Source of the DNA: JAAFHN01 sp031421855 | GTDB lineage: Bacteria > Pseudomonadota > Gammaproteobacteria > Burkholderiales > Burkholderiaceae_C | DNA: 35,074 nt | Direction: 5' to 3' | Assembly (NCBI GenBank): GCA_031421855.1 | Contig: JANOPN010000038.1 | Span: forward strand, 1-35,074 | Shown here: one piece after another, positions 15,426-23,315 of the stretch | Position numbering within the stretch: position 1 is the first letter of the stretch | Layout: every line of letters begins with the position of its first letter | The notes under the pieces: generated by a model | What the model saw: the letters and a program-made list of their open reading frames with translations, nothing else | Database searches by the model: none | Told to the model about the DNA's origin: nothing | Position numbers and translations under genes: made by a program

Positions 15426-15450
15426 GGTGTTGAGCTCCTGGTTGAACGGC

Positions 15451-17832
15451 TTAGGCTGCCGACTTCGCTGACTGAATGGCTGCCCACACGCGGTGCGGCG
15501 TAGCGGGCATGTCGAAGTCACGCACGCCCATGTCGTGCAAAGCGTCCAATACCGCGTTGATGACCGCTGGCGGTGAGCCAATGGCACCCGCCTCGCCGCA
15601 GCCCTTGGTGCCCAGCGGGTTGTGGGTGCACGGCGTGCAAACGGTACCCAGGGTGAAGTTGGGCAGATCATCGGCGCGAGGCATGGCGTAGTCCATGAAG
15701 CTACCGCTGAGAAGCTGACCCGTTTCGCGGTCATAGACACAGTTTTCCATGAGCGCTTGGCCGATGCCTTGGGCCAAACCGCCGTGGACTTGCCCTTCGA
15801 CAATCATCGGGTTGATGATGGTGCCAAAGTCGTCGACCGCGGTGAACTTGTCCACGCGGGTCACGCCGGTTGCGGGGTCGATTTCGACTTCGCAGATGTA
15901 GGTGCCGGCTGGAAACGTGAAGTTGGTCGGGTCATAAAACGCCGTCTCGTTCAAGCCGGGCTCCAGCTTGTCAAGCGGGTAGTTGTGCGGCACATAGGCG
16001 GTGAGGGCCACGGTACCAAACGCGACTTTTTTATCAGTGCCTCGAACGGTGAACTCGCCGTTGGCAAAGTCAATGTCGGTGTCGCTGGCTTCCAACAAAT
16101 GCGCCGCGATTTTCTTGGCCTTGGTCTCGATTTTGTCAAGTGCCTTCATGATGGCTGCGCCGCCCACGCTGATGGAGCGCGAGCCATAGGTGCCCATGCC
16201 AAAGGGCACGCGCCCGGTATCGCCATGGACGACATCGACTTGCTCGGGGTCAAGCCCCAAGCGAGCCGCCACGACCTGCGCAAAGCTGGTCTCGTGACCT
16301 TGGCCGTGGCTGTGTGAGCCGGTGAACACGGTCACGCTGCCGGTGGGGTGAACTCGGATTTCGCCGCACTCAAACAAGCCTGCGCGCGCGCCTAAAGCGC
16401 CTGCGATGTTACTGGGCGCAATGCCGCACGCTTCGATGTAGCTGGAGTACCCAATGCCGCGCTTGAGGCCTTTGGCCTCAGATGCCGCCTTGCGGTCTGC
16501 AAACCCGGCCACATCGCCCAAGCTTTGCGCCTTATCCATGCACGCGGGGTAGTCGCCCACGTCGTATTGCAGCGCAACCGGGGTTTGGTAAGGAAAGCTG
16601 GTGATGAAATTGCGCTTGCGAATCTCGTCTTGGCTCATGCCCATGTCCCAAGCAGCACGGCTGACGATGCGCTCAAGCAAATAGGTGGCCTCCGGGCGGC
16701 CAGCGCCTCGGTAGGCATCAACCGGCGCGGTGTTGGTGAACCAAGCGTCAACCTCGCAATAAACCTGTGGCGTGCTGTACTGACCAGCGAGCAAGGTGGC
16801 ATACAAAATGGTCGGCACCGCAGTCGAAAACGTCGACAAATACGCGCCCATGTTGGCGTGGGTATGAACCTTGAGGGCCAGAAATTTGCCATCTTTGTCC
16901 ATCGCTAACTCGGCGTGGCTGGCGTGATCGCGGCCGTGCGCGTCGGTCAAAAAACTCTCGGAGCGCTCGCAAATCCACTTGATGTTGCGGTTGAGTTGTT
17001 TGGCCGCCCAAGTCAGCGCCACGTCTTCGGCATACAAGAAGATTTTGCTGCCAAAGCCGCCGCCCACATCGGGTGCGATCACGCGCACCTTGTGCTCGGG
17101 CAAACCCAACACGAAAGCGGTCATCAAGAGGCGCTCAACGTGGGGGTTTTGGTTGCTCACATACAGCGTGTACTCGTCGTTGGCGCGGTTGTAGCCACCA
17201 ATCGCCGAGCGTGGCTCCATGGCGTTGGGAATCAAGCGGTTGTTGATGAGATCGATTTTGGTGACGTGGTGCGCACCAGCAATCGCCGCGTCAACGGCCG
17301 ATTTGTCGCCAATCGCCCATTTGTAGCAATGGTTGTCGGCGGCGATGTCGTGCACCGTGGCGCGGCCATCGCCCGCGTCGCGAACGTCCACCACGGCGGT
17401 CAACACTTTGTAGTCGACCACAACCGCTTCAGCCGCATTTTTGGCCTGTTCAGCGGTGTCAGCCACCACCATGGCGACTTGGTCGCCGACGTAGCGCACT
17501 TTGCCCTGGGCCAACACCGGGTGACCGGGCTCCTTCATGGGCGTGCCGTCGGTGCTGGTGATGAGCCAGCCGCAGGGCAAGCCATTCATTTTGCCCTCAA
17601 TGTCCTTGCCCGTGAACACCCGAATCACGCCCGGCATGGCCATGGCGGCGCTTGAGTCAACACCCAGCACTTCGGCATGGGCATGCGGGCTGCGCACGAA
17701 CACCGCGTGGGTTTGCGCGGTGAGGTTGATGTCGTCGGTGTACTGGCCTGCGCCAGTTAAAAATCGGTAATCTTCTTTGCGGCGAAGCGCCTCACCGATG
17801 TGAGGAAGCTTGGCGAAATCGGGTGCACCCAT
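15451..17832 (-). CDS. coxL: CoxL-like molybdopterin subunit, form II
   Basis: The ATG at 17832 has an AGGAG site and gives MGAPDFAKLPHIGEALRRKEDYRFLTG; the open frame upstream is not real coding sequence. The 793 residues are typical of the large subunit of xanthine-oxidase-type molybdenum enzymes. The active-site motif is AYRGAGR (residues 373-379), diagnostic of form II, not the AYRCSFR of proven CO dehydrogenases (form I), so the copper-binding cysteine is missing. The catalytic glutamate region GCGEAGAIGSPPA is intact (Glu near 747). The enzyme is therefore a molybdenum hydroxylase of uncertain substrate; CO oxidation is not supported by the motif. Confidence 0.95.
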   Translation of the reverse strand: MGAPDFAKLPHIGEALRRKEDYRFLTGAGQYTDDINLTAQTHAVFVRSPHAHAEVLGVDSSAAMAMPGVIRVFTGKDIEGKMNGLPCGWLITSTDGTPMKEPGHPVLAQGKVRYVGDQVAMVVADTAEQAKNAAEAVVVDYKVLTAVVDVRDAGDGRATVHDIAADNHCYKWAIGDKSAVDAAIAGAHHVTKIDLINNRLIPNAMEPRSAIGGYNRANDEYTLYVSNQNPHVERLLMTAFVLGLPEHKVRVIAPDVGGGFGSKIFLYAEDVALTWAAKQLNRNIKWICERSESFLTDAHGRDHASHAELAMDKDGKFLALKVHTHANMGAYLSTFSTAVPTILYATLLAGQYSTPQVYCEVDAWFTNTAPVDAYRGAGRPEATYLLERIVSRAAWDMGMSQDEIRKRNFITSFPYQTPVALQYDVGDYPACMDKAQSLGDVAGFADRKAASEAKGLKRGIGYSSYIEACGIAPSNIAGALGARAGLFECGEIRVHPTGSVTVFTGSHSHGQGHETSFAQVVAARLGLDPEQVDVVHGDTGRVPFGMGTYGSRSISVGGAAIMKALDKIETKAKKIAAHLLEASDTDIDFANGEFTVRGTDKKVAFGTVALTAYVPHNYPLDKLEPGLNETAFYDPTNFTFPAGTYICEVEIDPATGVTRVDKFTAVDDFGTIINPMIVEGQVHGGLAQGIGQALMENCVYDRETGQLLSGSFMDYAMPRADDLPNFTLGTVCTPCTHNPLGTKGCGEAGAIGSPPAVINAVLDALHDMGVRDFDMPATPHRVWAAIQSAKSAA

Positions 17833-17869
17833 GGTGTGTCTCCTGGAAATTGAAATGAATGGGGCGAGA

Positions 17870-18340
17870 TTAGGCAGCGACCATGGCGCGCTGGCCGGTC
17901 TGCACGGCTTTGACGATGTTTTGGTAGCCGGTGCAGCGGCAAATGTTGCCTTCAAGCAGCTCGCGCACTTGGGTCTCGCTGGCATTGGGTGTGGTGTTGC
18001 ACAAATCGATTGCGCTCATGACCATGCCTGGGGTGCAAAAGCCGCACTGCAGGCCGTGACATTCTTTAAACGCCGCCTGCATCGGGTGCATGGTGCCGTC
18101 AGCACTGGCCAAGCCTTCGATGGTGGTCACGGCTTTGCCGTTGGCTTGAACGGCCAGCATGTTGCAAGACTTGATCGCACGCCCGTCCACGTGCACGGTG
18201 CAGGCACCGCACTGCGAGGTGTCGCAACCGACATGGGTGCCGGTGAGGCTGAGTTTTTCTCGGATGACTTGCACCAACAAGGTGTTGGGTGCAACGTCGA
18301 CCGAGCGCGCTTGCCCGTTGACGGTGAGGGAAATCTGCAT
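17870..18340 (-). CDS. coxS: CoxS-like [2Fe-2S] subunit
   Basis: A 156-residue small subunit with all eight iron-sulfur cysteines: the plant-type cluster (Cys39, 44, 47, 59 in VGCDTSQCGACTVH..KSC) and the helical-domain cluster (Cys99, 102, 134, 136 in CGFCTPGM..NICRCTGY). It transfers electrons between the molybdenum centre and FAD. The ATG at 18340 follows an AGGAG site. It is the first gene of the operon, giving the S-L-M order that is typical of form II clusters. The promoter should lie in 18341-18612, where I see no convincing hexamers. Confidence 0.96.
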   Translation of the reverse strand: MQISLTVNGQARSVDVAPNTLLVQVIREKLSLTGTHVGCDTSQCGACTVHVDGRAIKSCNMLAVQANGKAVTTIEGLASADGTMHPMQAAFKECHGLQCGFCTPGMVMSAIDLCNTTPNASETQVRELLEGNICRCTGYQNIVKAVQTGQRAMVAA

Positions 18341-18540
18341 GTTGGGGTCTCCTGATTCGGTAGACGAGCTGGCGTTTTTTGCACCGAAATGGGCGCGTGG
18401 GCTCGCACCGCTATTCTTTGATCGACCGCGTCAACCGCGTCTAGTAAAAACCCTCAAAATCGCCGCGATCTCGCAGCTTTTTGCAGGCAAAGACGCAAGA
18501 GCGACACCCGTCGCCCAATGGCCAAAAAAGTGCCTTGGAC

Positions 18541-18609
18541 AAGACAATTTTTAGTCAAATCCGCTCTTGGTCTGCGGATTCATTCACTCTGTTGCTACTA
18601 CAAATATAG
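18541..18609 (-). repeat. Repeat B copy 6
   Basis: On the minus strand GCTATATTTGTAGTAGCAAC leads to AGAGTGAATGAAT, then CCGCAGACCAAGAGCGGATTT and GACTAAAAAT. It sits four bases beyond the stop of the secreted-protein gene at 18613 and about 200 bp before coxS, so it could be in the 3' end of one transcript or the promoter region of the next. Confidence 0.8.
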
Positions 18610-18612
18610 CAT

Positions 18613-19854
18613 CTACTTCGCAGATGGGTTTCGCTCGGCATAGTCTGCGGGTACCCTGAAGAGCTCTGGCGACGGATGATTGCGGTTGACGTTTTTGAGC
18701 CGGTAGTTGTGCTCGCCACGACGCGGATCGACGTCTTTACTCAAGACTGTAAGCATGAGATCAGGCGATGTCCACACTTCTCGGGTGATGCGAATCGGCT
18801 CCTTGGCTGACTCGATCACCCAAGTCGTCAATTCGCCATTGGCGCGAATGCCGTCAATCTCGCGCTGCCCGAGCGATTTGCTCACGCCCTCACCGCGCGG
18901 CGTGCTCGACAACTCCATAGCAGCCATGATAGAAATCGCCGTGGTGTTGAGGTTAGGCACGCCAAACTGCAATGGCGGACCATCACCCAGGCGCGCGCGA
19001 ACTTGCTGGCCGAGTTCGCGCGCCCACTGCGCGAGTTCTTGGGCGATACGCTGTGAGTGCTCTGGTTGTGCTCGGGCTTCATCCGCGCCGGAGGTCATTG
19101 ACGCAGGCTTAAGCGAAGCAACAGTACTCGTGGAATAGATCACTTTCGCGTTGCTCCAAGATGCGCTTTTGGATTGACTCAGCGTCGCGCTGGACGACCC
19201 CAATGTCAAACCAACTGGCGTTCGAGTCGCGGTTTTCTTGGTGACATCCAGTACCCACCGTGCCTTTTGAACCGGGTCCTCTAGGAAGACCAAAGGTTCA
19301 CCGCCTCGGCTGTGCTCTTGCCGGGTTCGACCTTGCGCATCGCGGCACAAGCGCGTGACAACGATTTGGATCGCACCGGGCTTGCCGTCAGCCAATCGGG
19401 TAACCGACTCGGTCTCCGCCTCAGCGCAATATGGCGAACCCTCGACGATGCGCTGTGCGGCTTGCGAGCCCATATGCATCGTAAACGCAGGGCTACCCAC
19501 GACGATGCGAACCTGCTTGGACCCCAAAAGCTCCAATGGCAAAGGCGCAAGGGGAGCGGTGGGCATGAGTGGCGCAAGTGGCGCGACCGGGCCGCTTTGT
19601 TCGATCGCACCAGACGCATCGCCAACACTTTGACTTTGACCACTGGGCTCCGCAGGCGAACGAGCGGGTTCGCCGCCAGCCGGTACAGGCGCCTGGACTG
19701 GCGCCTGGACTGGCACAAGCTCAACCGGCACCGGCTCCACATGGGCTTGCGCCGCTGCCAGTTCGCAGCCCAAACCAATGCACAGGCCGACACACATGGC
19801 GACGACGCGAAAGATGGCGGATGAGGTCACGACAAACATCCAAAATTGGCTCAT
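18613..19854 (-). CDS. Secreted protein of unknown function, part of an ECF sigma module
   Basis: A 413-residue protein with an N-terminal signal peptide (hydrophobic stretch about residues 8-33, ending AAAQ). Residues about 38-105 are rich in Pro, Ala and Val with short repeats (VPVQAPVQAPVPAG), a flexible linker. The C-terminal domain ends with LSKDVDPRRGEHNYRLKNVNRNHPSPELFRVPADY, a pattern I have seen in secreted proteins found beside ECF sigma genes, notably in Acidobacteria; its function is unknown. The start ATG overlaps the stop of the preceding gene (ATGA). It could sense or be controlled by the sigma factor; I cannot name a role. Confidence 0.8.
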   Translation of the reverse strand: MSQFWMFVVTSSAIFRVVAMCVGLCIGLGCELAAAQAHVEPVPVELVPVQAPVQAPVPAGGEPARSPAEPSGQSQSVGDASGAIEQSGPVAPLAPLMPTAPLAPLPLELLGSKQVRIVVGSPAFTMHMGSQAAQRIVEGSPYCAEAETESVTRLADGKPGAIQIVVTRLCRDAQGRTRQEHSRGGEPLVFLEDPVQKARWVLDVTKKTATRTPVGLTLGSSSATLSQSKSASWSNAKVIYSTSTVASLKPASMTSGADEARAQPEHSQRIAQELAQWARELGQQVRARLGDGPPLQFGVPNLNTTAISIMAAMELSSTPRGEGVSKSLGQREIDGIRANGELTTWVIESAKEPIRITREVWTSPDLMLTVLSKDVDPRRGEHNYRLKNVNRNHPSPELFRVPADYAERNPSAK

Positions 19855-20447
19855 GGCAAAAACCGAACGGCCACTGGCTTACCGCTGGCGTTCATCAAAA
19901 ACTCGGCCCGAACTGGAGTGGCGGCTTGGCTGGGGTCAAAAGGCAAACCAAACCTCGCCAACTGGGCGCGCGGCATCTCAAGCGGCATCAACCAAGTAGC
20001 GGTGTCGTCGACAGCGACGATCGCAGCCCCGGCGGTATCAAGTGGCATGAAGTAAGCCGCAGGGTCTTGGCCTCTACTGGGTTGGGTCGCCAGTTCGGCT
20101 TGTCGGCTTGGCTGACCCAGCCACACAATCAACGCCACTGCGCCCGCCATGCTGGCCAAACCCATGCTCCAGCCGGGCGGCTGGGTCGCAAAGACGCGAC
20201 TGAGTCGTCCGCGCAAATCCGATAACCAAGACTCAGGCGCAGCGGTCGATGATTCAAGCCGTCGACGCGCAGCCATGGCTTGCTCCGTGGCGAACAACAT
20301 GCGATCAAGCGCATGAGCAGGCACCTTGACCTGAGCCAACTCGGCACGCAGCCGTGCCATCGACAGAGCAAGTGTCTCGCTTGCAGCATCACAGTTCGCG
20401 CTGTCTGCGAAGGTCACGCCAAAGGTGTTGGGGTCAATCGTTTTCAT
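19851..20447 (-). CDS. Single-span membrane protein, possible anti-sigma factor
   Basis: A 198-residue protein: about 90 residues of N-terminal, helix-forming, charged sequence, one membrane span (roughly residues 95-112, MGLASMAGAVALIVWLG), and an outer domain with little resemblance to known families. Position between an ECF sigma gene (53 bp upstream) and a secreted protein suggests an anti-sigma factor that holds the sigma factor at the membrane. The zinc-binding HxxxCxxC motif of ZAS-type anti-sigma factors is not present, so this is inference from context alone. Confidence 0.72.
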   Translation of the reverse strand: MKTIDPNTFGVTFADSANCDAASETLALSMARLRAELAQVKVPAHALDRMLFATEQAMAARRRLESSTAAPESWLSDLRGRLSRVFATQPPGWSMGLASMAGAVALIVWLGQPSRQAELATQPSRGQDPAAYFMPLDTAGAAIVAVDDTATWLMPLEMPRAQLARFGLPFDPSQAATPVRAEFLMNASGKPVAVRFLP

Positions 20448-20500
20448 TTCAATTCACTTCATTCATCATTGCGCCACTCAGTCGTCATAGTTCCCCGGTC

Positions 20501-21109
20501 TTAATCGAGGCCGCTAAATTGCGCCAAGGCCTGCCCGAGCCGGTTGCGCCCTCGGTGCAGTCGTGTGCGCAGCGTATTCAGCGGCACGTTGGCGATTCGG
20601 GCAGCCTCTTCGTAGGTCATTTCTTGTAAGTCAACCAAAACCACGGCTTCTCTGAACGCCAAGGGCAATGCGGCCACGGCATGCATCAGCGCATGGGTGC
20701 TTTGGCGGGTGACCTCAACCCGCATCGGGTCGAGCGCAAAGTGCGCTTCGCTGGCCGTCTCGGCGACCGCCTCGCCGTTTGGCCACTCGTCGCTGACCAT
20801 TCGGCTTGATTTGCGCAATGCCGCCAACAGGTGGTGGCGCGCGATGCCTAGCAAGTAGCCCAGCAAACTGCCCTTGTTGGGATCAAATCCCTCGCCCTGC
20901 GCGGGTGTGAGCGTCGCCAAGCTGATGAAGGTGTCTTGTAAGGCATCCGCCGCGAGCTGCTCGTCGTGGGCAATGGCCAAACAGTAGCGCATCACCCGCG
21001 CGCTGTCGCGCTTGAAAAGCCACGCCAAAGCTTGAGAGTCACCCGCCGCAATTCGGCCCATGATTTGCCCGTCGCCCACCACTTGGCCTTGGTCAACGAA
21101 GGCCGACAT
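20501..21109 (-). CDS. ECF-type RNA polymerase sigma factor
   Basis: A 202-residue sigma-70 factor with only regions 2 and 4. Region 2: DAQALAWLFKRDSARVMRYCLAIAH-like start, DALQDTFISLATL, and the core-binding stretch around residues 45-90. Region 4: ALPLAFREAVVLVDLQEMTYEEAARIANVPLNTLRTRLHRGRNRL, the helix-turn-helix for the -35 element. It is the first gene of a three-gene operon with a putative anti-sigma and a secreted protein. The stimulus is not known. A possible ECF-like -35 element lies about 60 bp before its start. Confidence 0.93.
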   Translation of the reverse strand: MSAFVDQGQVVGDGQIMGRIAAGDSQALAWLFKRDSARVMRYCLAIAHDEQLAADALQDTFISLATLTPAQGEGFDPNKGSLLGYLLGIARHHLLAALRKSSRMVSDEWPNGEAVAETASEAHFALDPMRVEVTRQSTHALMHAVAALPLAFREAVVLVDLQEMTYEEAARIANVPLNTLRTRLHRGRNRLGQALAQFSGLD

Positions 21110-21167
21110 GGGGCTGTGAGCGAGTGGTTGAAGGCATGGTCACTTGCGTTGTCGGCAAGTCGCTGGG

Positions 21168-21174
21168 AAGTTCC
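21168..21174 (-). promoter_or_regulatory. Candidate ECF-type -35 element before the sigma gene
   Basis: GGAACTT on the minus strand matches the common ECF -35 pattern GGAAC. Sixteen bases after GGAAC comes GACAA, a poor match to the usual -10. It would fit autoregulation but could be chance. Confidence 0.25.
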
Positions 21175-21187
21175 ACACCAATTTGCA

Positions 21188-21252
21188 CTATAAATTTTAT
21201 AGCAACAAACTCAATAGAATCGGAGACGAAGTGGGTATTTGACGCAAAAAAT
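21188..21252 (+). repeat. Repeat B copy 7
   Basis: The palindrome CTATAAATTTTATAG (21188-21202) runs into AGCAACAAACTCAATAGAAT, then CGGAGACGAAGTGGGTATTT and GACGCAAAAAAT. It lies between the ECF sigma gene and the end of the EgtB-like gene, about 40 bp beyond that gene's stop. Together with copy 1 it shows best that a palindrome precedes the core. Confidence 0.85.
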
Positions 21253-21293
21253 CCCAAAACAGACGTTTGGGGGCGTCAGCGACCCTCAACCCG

Positions 21294-22505
21294 TCAATGT
21301 GAGCAGGTGCGAAATCCAAAGAACCCATCGTCTCGGCCCGGCAGCGCATGGAAGCGTGCGGCGGCGATTTTGTTGCGCTGGCGGGCCGCAAAACTCGCGC
21401 CGCGAATGCTCATGTGTCCGACCAACGGTTGGGTGTCGCGTCGGGGCGAATAGTCACCGATTGCGGGTACCGTGTCTTGGTACGCGTCACAAGTCCACTC
21501 CATCACATCACCCCAGCGAAAGCCTTGGCCGCGTGCAGTTGCCGCCGCCATTTCCCACTCGTGCTCGGTGGGCAGGCGTCGGCCGGCCCAGTGGGCGTAG
21601 GCATCGGCTTCAAACCAGCTCAAATGCATGGCGGCGTGGGTTCCTGCGCGGCGAGTCAGCCGACCAAAACTGCGTTGCATGACGGCACCTGAGGCAACCC
21701 CGAGGTGCTCCACATGCAAAGGCGCGCGTCGACCTTGCGGCTGCGCTTGCACCCAAGCCCAGCCCTGCGCGGTCCAACACCCTTCGCGGTCATAGCCGCC
21801 GTCGTCGACAAACTCGACAAACTGCGCCCAACTCACCGGCTGGGCATCAATATCAAACGCAGGCACCTGCCACGGCGCGTGATGGCGCTCATTGCACCAT
21901 GCGAAACCGCCGTGTTGACCAGCCACCGCGGCGGCAGACTCACCCAGAGTCCAGCGCCGAGATGGCATCGCGATGGCTTGGCGCGGCGTCAATGCGTGAG
22001 GCGCGGGCCAATCGGTGCCCCAGACATTGGGCGCATCACTGGGTCGGCTGCCAGCGGCTTCGGCCCATGAGTTAGCCCACGCGTTGGCCATCGTGATCAG
22101 GTGTTGACCAAGCCGGTCTTCGAGCTCCAGCGAGGCGCGATAAGGTGCCAGTGCGCCATCGCTTGACGCGCACGCCTGTAAGCGATCCTGCATGAGCTCA
22201 AGTGACTCAAGCATCGCACCGCTGACATCAGACAACGTACTCGCTGTGTCCGCAGCCCAGCTCACCGAGCACCATTTGCTGAGGCGGCTGCCATGCTGTG
22301 TCAACCGCTCCACGAGTCGCCGCTTCGCAGATTGCGCTGCAACAACGTCATCACATCCATCCAACGAATTGTCAATGCGCTTGGCGGCATGAAGGCTATG
22401 GTTGCGAGCGTCCATCAGTGCCAACGACAACACATCCGCATTAGCGAAGCGCATGCGTGGCTGATCTAGCGAAGGAGCGATTAAGGTATCGGGCGCAAAC
22501 GGCAT
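21294..22505 (-). CDS. EgtB/SUMF1-family (formylglycine-generating-type) protein
   Basis: A 403-residue protein with an N-terminal DinB-like part (residues about 20-150, ALMDARNHSLHAAKRID) and a C-terminal SUMF1/FGE domain (residues about 160-400, PVSWAQFVEFVDDGGY, AHWAGRRLPTEHEWEMAAA, GDVMEWTCDAY, FFGFRTC). The family includes EgtB (ergothioneine), OvoA and SenA (selenoneine synthase), non-haem iron enzymes that join sulfur or selenium to hercynine or histidine. The HxxxH iron motif expected in the DinB part reads LEDRL, so iron binding is doubtful. No egtD- or senB/senC-type gene is nearby. The start is the ATG at 22505. Function is open. Confidence 0.8.
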   Translation of the reverse strand: MPFAPDTLIAPSLDQPRMRFANADVLSLALMDARNHSLHAAKRIDNSLDGCDDVVAAQSAKRRLVERLTQHGSRLSKWCSVSWAADTASTLSDVSGAMLESLELMQDRLQACASSDGALAPYRASLELEDRLGQHLITMANAWANSWAEAAGSRPSDAPNVWGTDWPAPHALTPRQAIAMPSRRWTLGESAAAVAGQHGGFAWCNERHHAPWQVPAFDIDAQPVSWAQFVEFVDDGGYDREGCWTAQGWAWVQAQPQGRRAPLHVEHLGVASGAVMQRSFGRLTRRAGTHAAMHLSWFEADAYAHWAGRRLPTEHEWEMAAATARGQGFRWGDVMEWTCDAYQDTVPAIGDYSPRRDTQPLVGHMSIRGASFAARQRNKIAAARFHALPGRDDGFFGFRTCSH

Positions 22506-22658
22506 GCACCGATCCTAGCGCAACGACCATTGGGGTTTGTATGGAGCCCCCACGCGGTAGCATGTTGGGTTATCTTTTCTGCTGCGCGCATCAACTTGCA
22601 TCGCAAGCCAACTGTCAGCGAATCTAGCGCTTTGGGTGATGTACTCATGCATAGATTC

Positions 22659-22684
22659 AACCGCACAGCTGTTGCTGTGCGGTT
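22659..22684 (+). other. Perfect hairpin in the leader of the TRAP permease genes
   Basis: AACCGCACAG and CTGTGCGGTT form a ten-base perfect stem with a six-base loop (CTGTTG). It ends 23 bases before the ribosome site of dctQ. No U-run follows, so it is not a standard terminator. It could be a protein-binding palindrome, a leader structure or an mRNA-stabilising hairpin. Confidence 0.6.
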
Positions 22685-22717
22685 CACCGTCATCCACCGT
22701 TGCCACTGGAGAATCCT

Positions 22718-23257
22718 GTGCAAGCCTTGTTGAAATTTGCGTTTGGCATCGACTACGTCAGCGTACAGCTGAGCAAAGCCGCGTCATGGCTTGTGTTGTT
22801 TGCCGCATCGATCTGCGCTGCAAACGCGTTCATTCGTTACGGTTTTGACTGGAGCGCCAATTGGCTGCTCGAATTGCAGTGGTACATGTTCGCTTGGATC
22901 GTCATGGTTGGCGCGCCGTTTGTGCTGAAGGCCAACGAACACGTTCGCGTCGATTTGATCTACGGCAAGCTCAAAGGCAACGGACCGGTTTGGGTTGATA
23001 TTTTTGGCATATTGGTTTTCCTGCTGCCGGTTGTCGGCATGTTGCTCTACCTGTCGACGCCATACTTTTTGAAGATCATGTCAACGGGTGAGATGTCGCA
23101 AAACGCTGGGGGGCTCATTCGGTGGCCAGCCGTCCTTGCGCTACCGGTTGGTTTTGCCATGTTGTGGTTGCAAGGCGTCTCCGAACTCATCAAGCGGGTT
23201 GCCCATTTGCGGGGTGACTTCACGATGGACACTCACTACGAAAAACCCCTGCAGTGA
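22718..23257 (+). CDS. dctQ: TRAP transporter small permease (DctQ)
   Basis: A 179-residue protein with four membrane spans and the DctQ signature (LLELQWYMFAWIVMVGAPFVLKANEHVRVDLIYGKL). I chose GTG at 22718 because GGAGAA lies five bases before it; a TTG at 22700 in the same frame has none. DctQ bridges the periplasmic binding protein and the DctM permease in sodium-driven uptake. dctM starts 58 bp downstream. The matching binding protein is encoded on the other strand, beyond a shared terminator. Confidence 0.94.
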   Translation: MQALLKFAFGIDYVSVQLSKAASWLVLFAASICAANAFIRYGFDWSANWLLELQWYMFAWIVMVGAPFVLKANEHVRVDLIYGKLKGNGPVWVDIFGILVFLLPVVGMLLYLSTPYFLKIMSTGEMSQNAGGLIRWPAVLALPVGFAMLWLQGVSELIKRVAHLRGDFTMDTHYEKPLQ

Positions 23258-23315
23258 ACTTGGCCTTCACCCAACCCAATTTGCTTGATTCGAGACTGCC
23301 CGAGGTAACTAACAA

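Noticed and set aside
15622..16317. Long open frame on the plus strand opposite coxL
   Set aside because: It is antisense to a well-supported gene with intact motifs, has no ribosome site, and its composition follows the codon pattern of coxL.
15451..17832. True (form I) CO dehydrogenase
   Set aside because: The active-site loop is AYRGAGR rather than AYRCSFR, and the gene order is S-L-M, both pointing to form II.
18341..18540. Promoter of the cox operon
   Set aside because: I searched for -35/-10 pairs before coxS and found none convincing enough to report.
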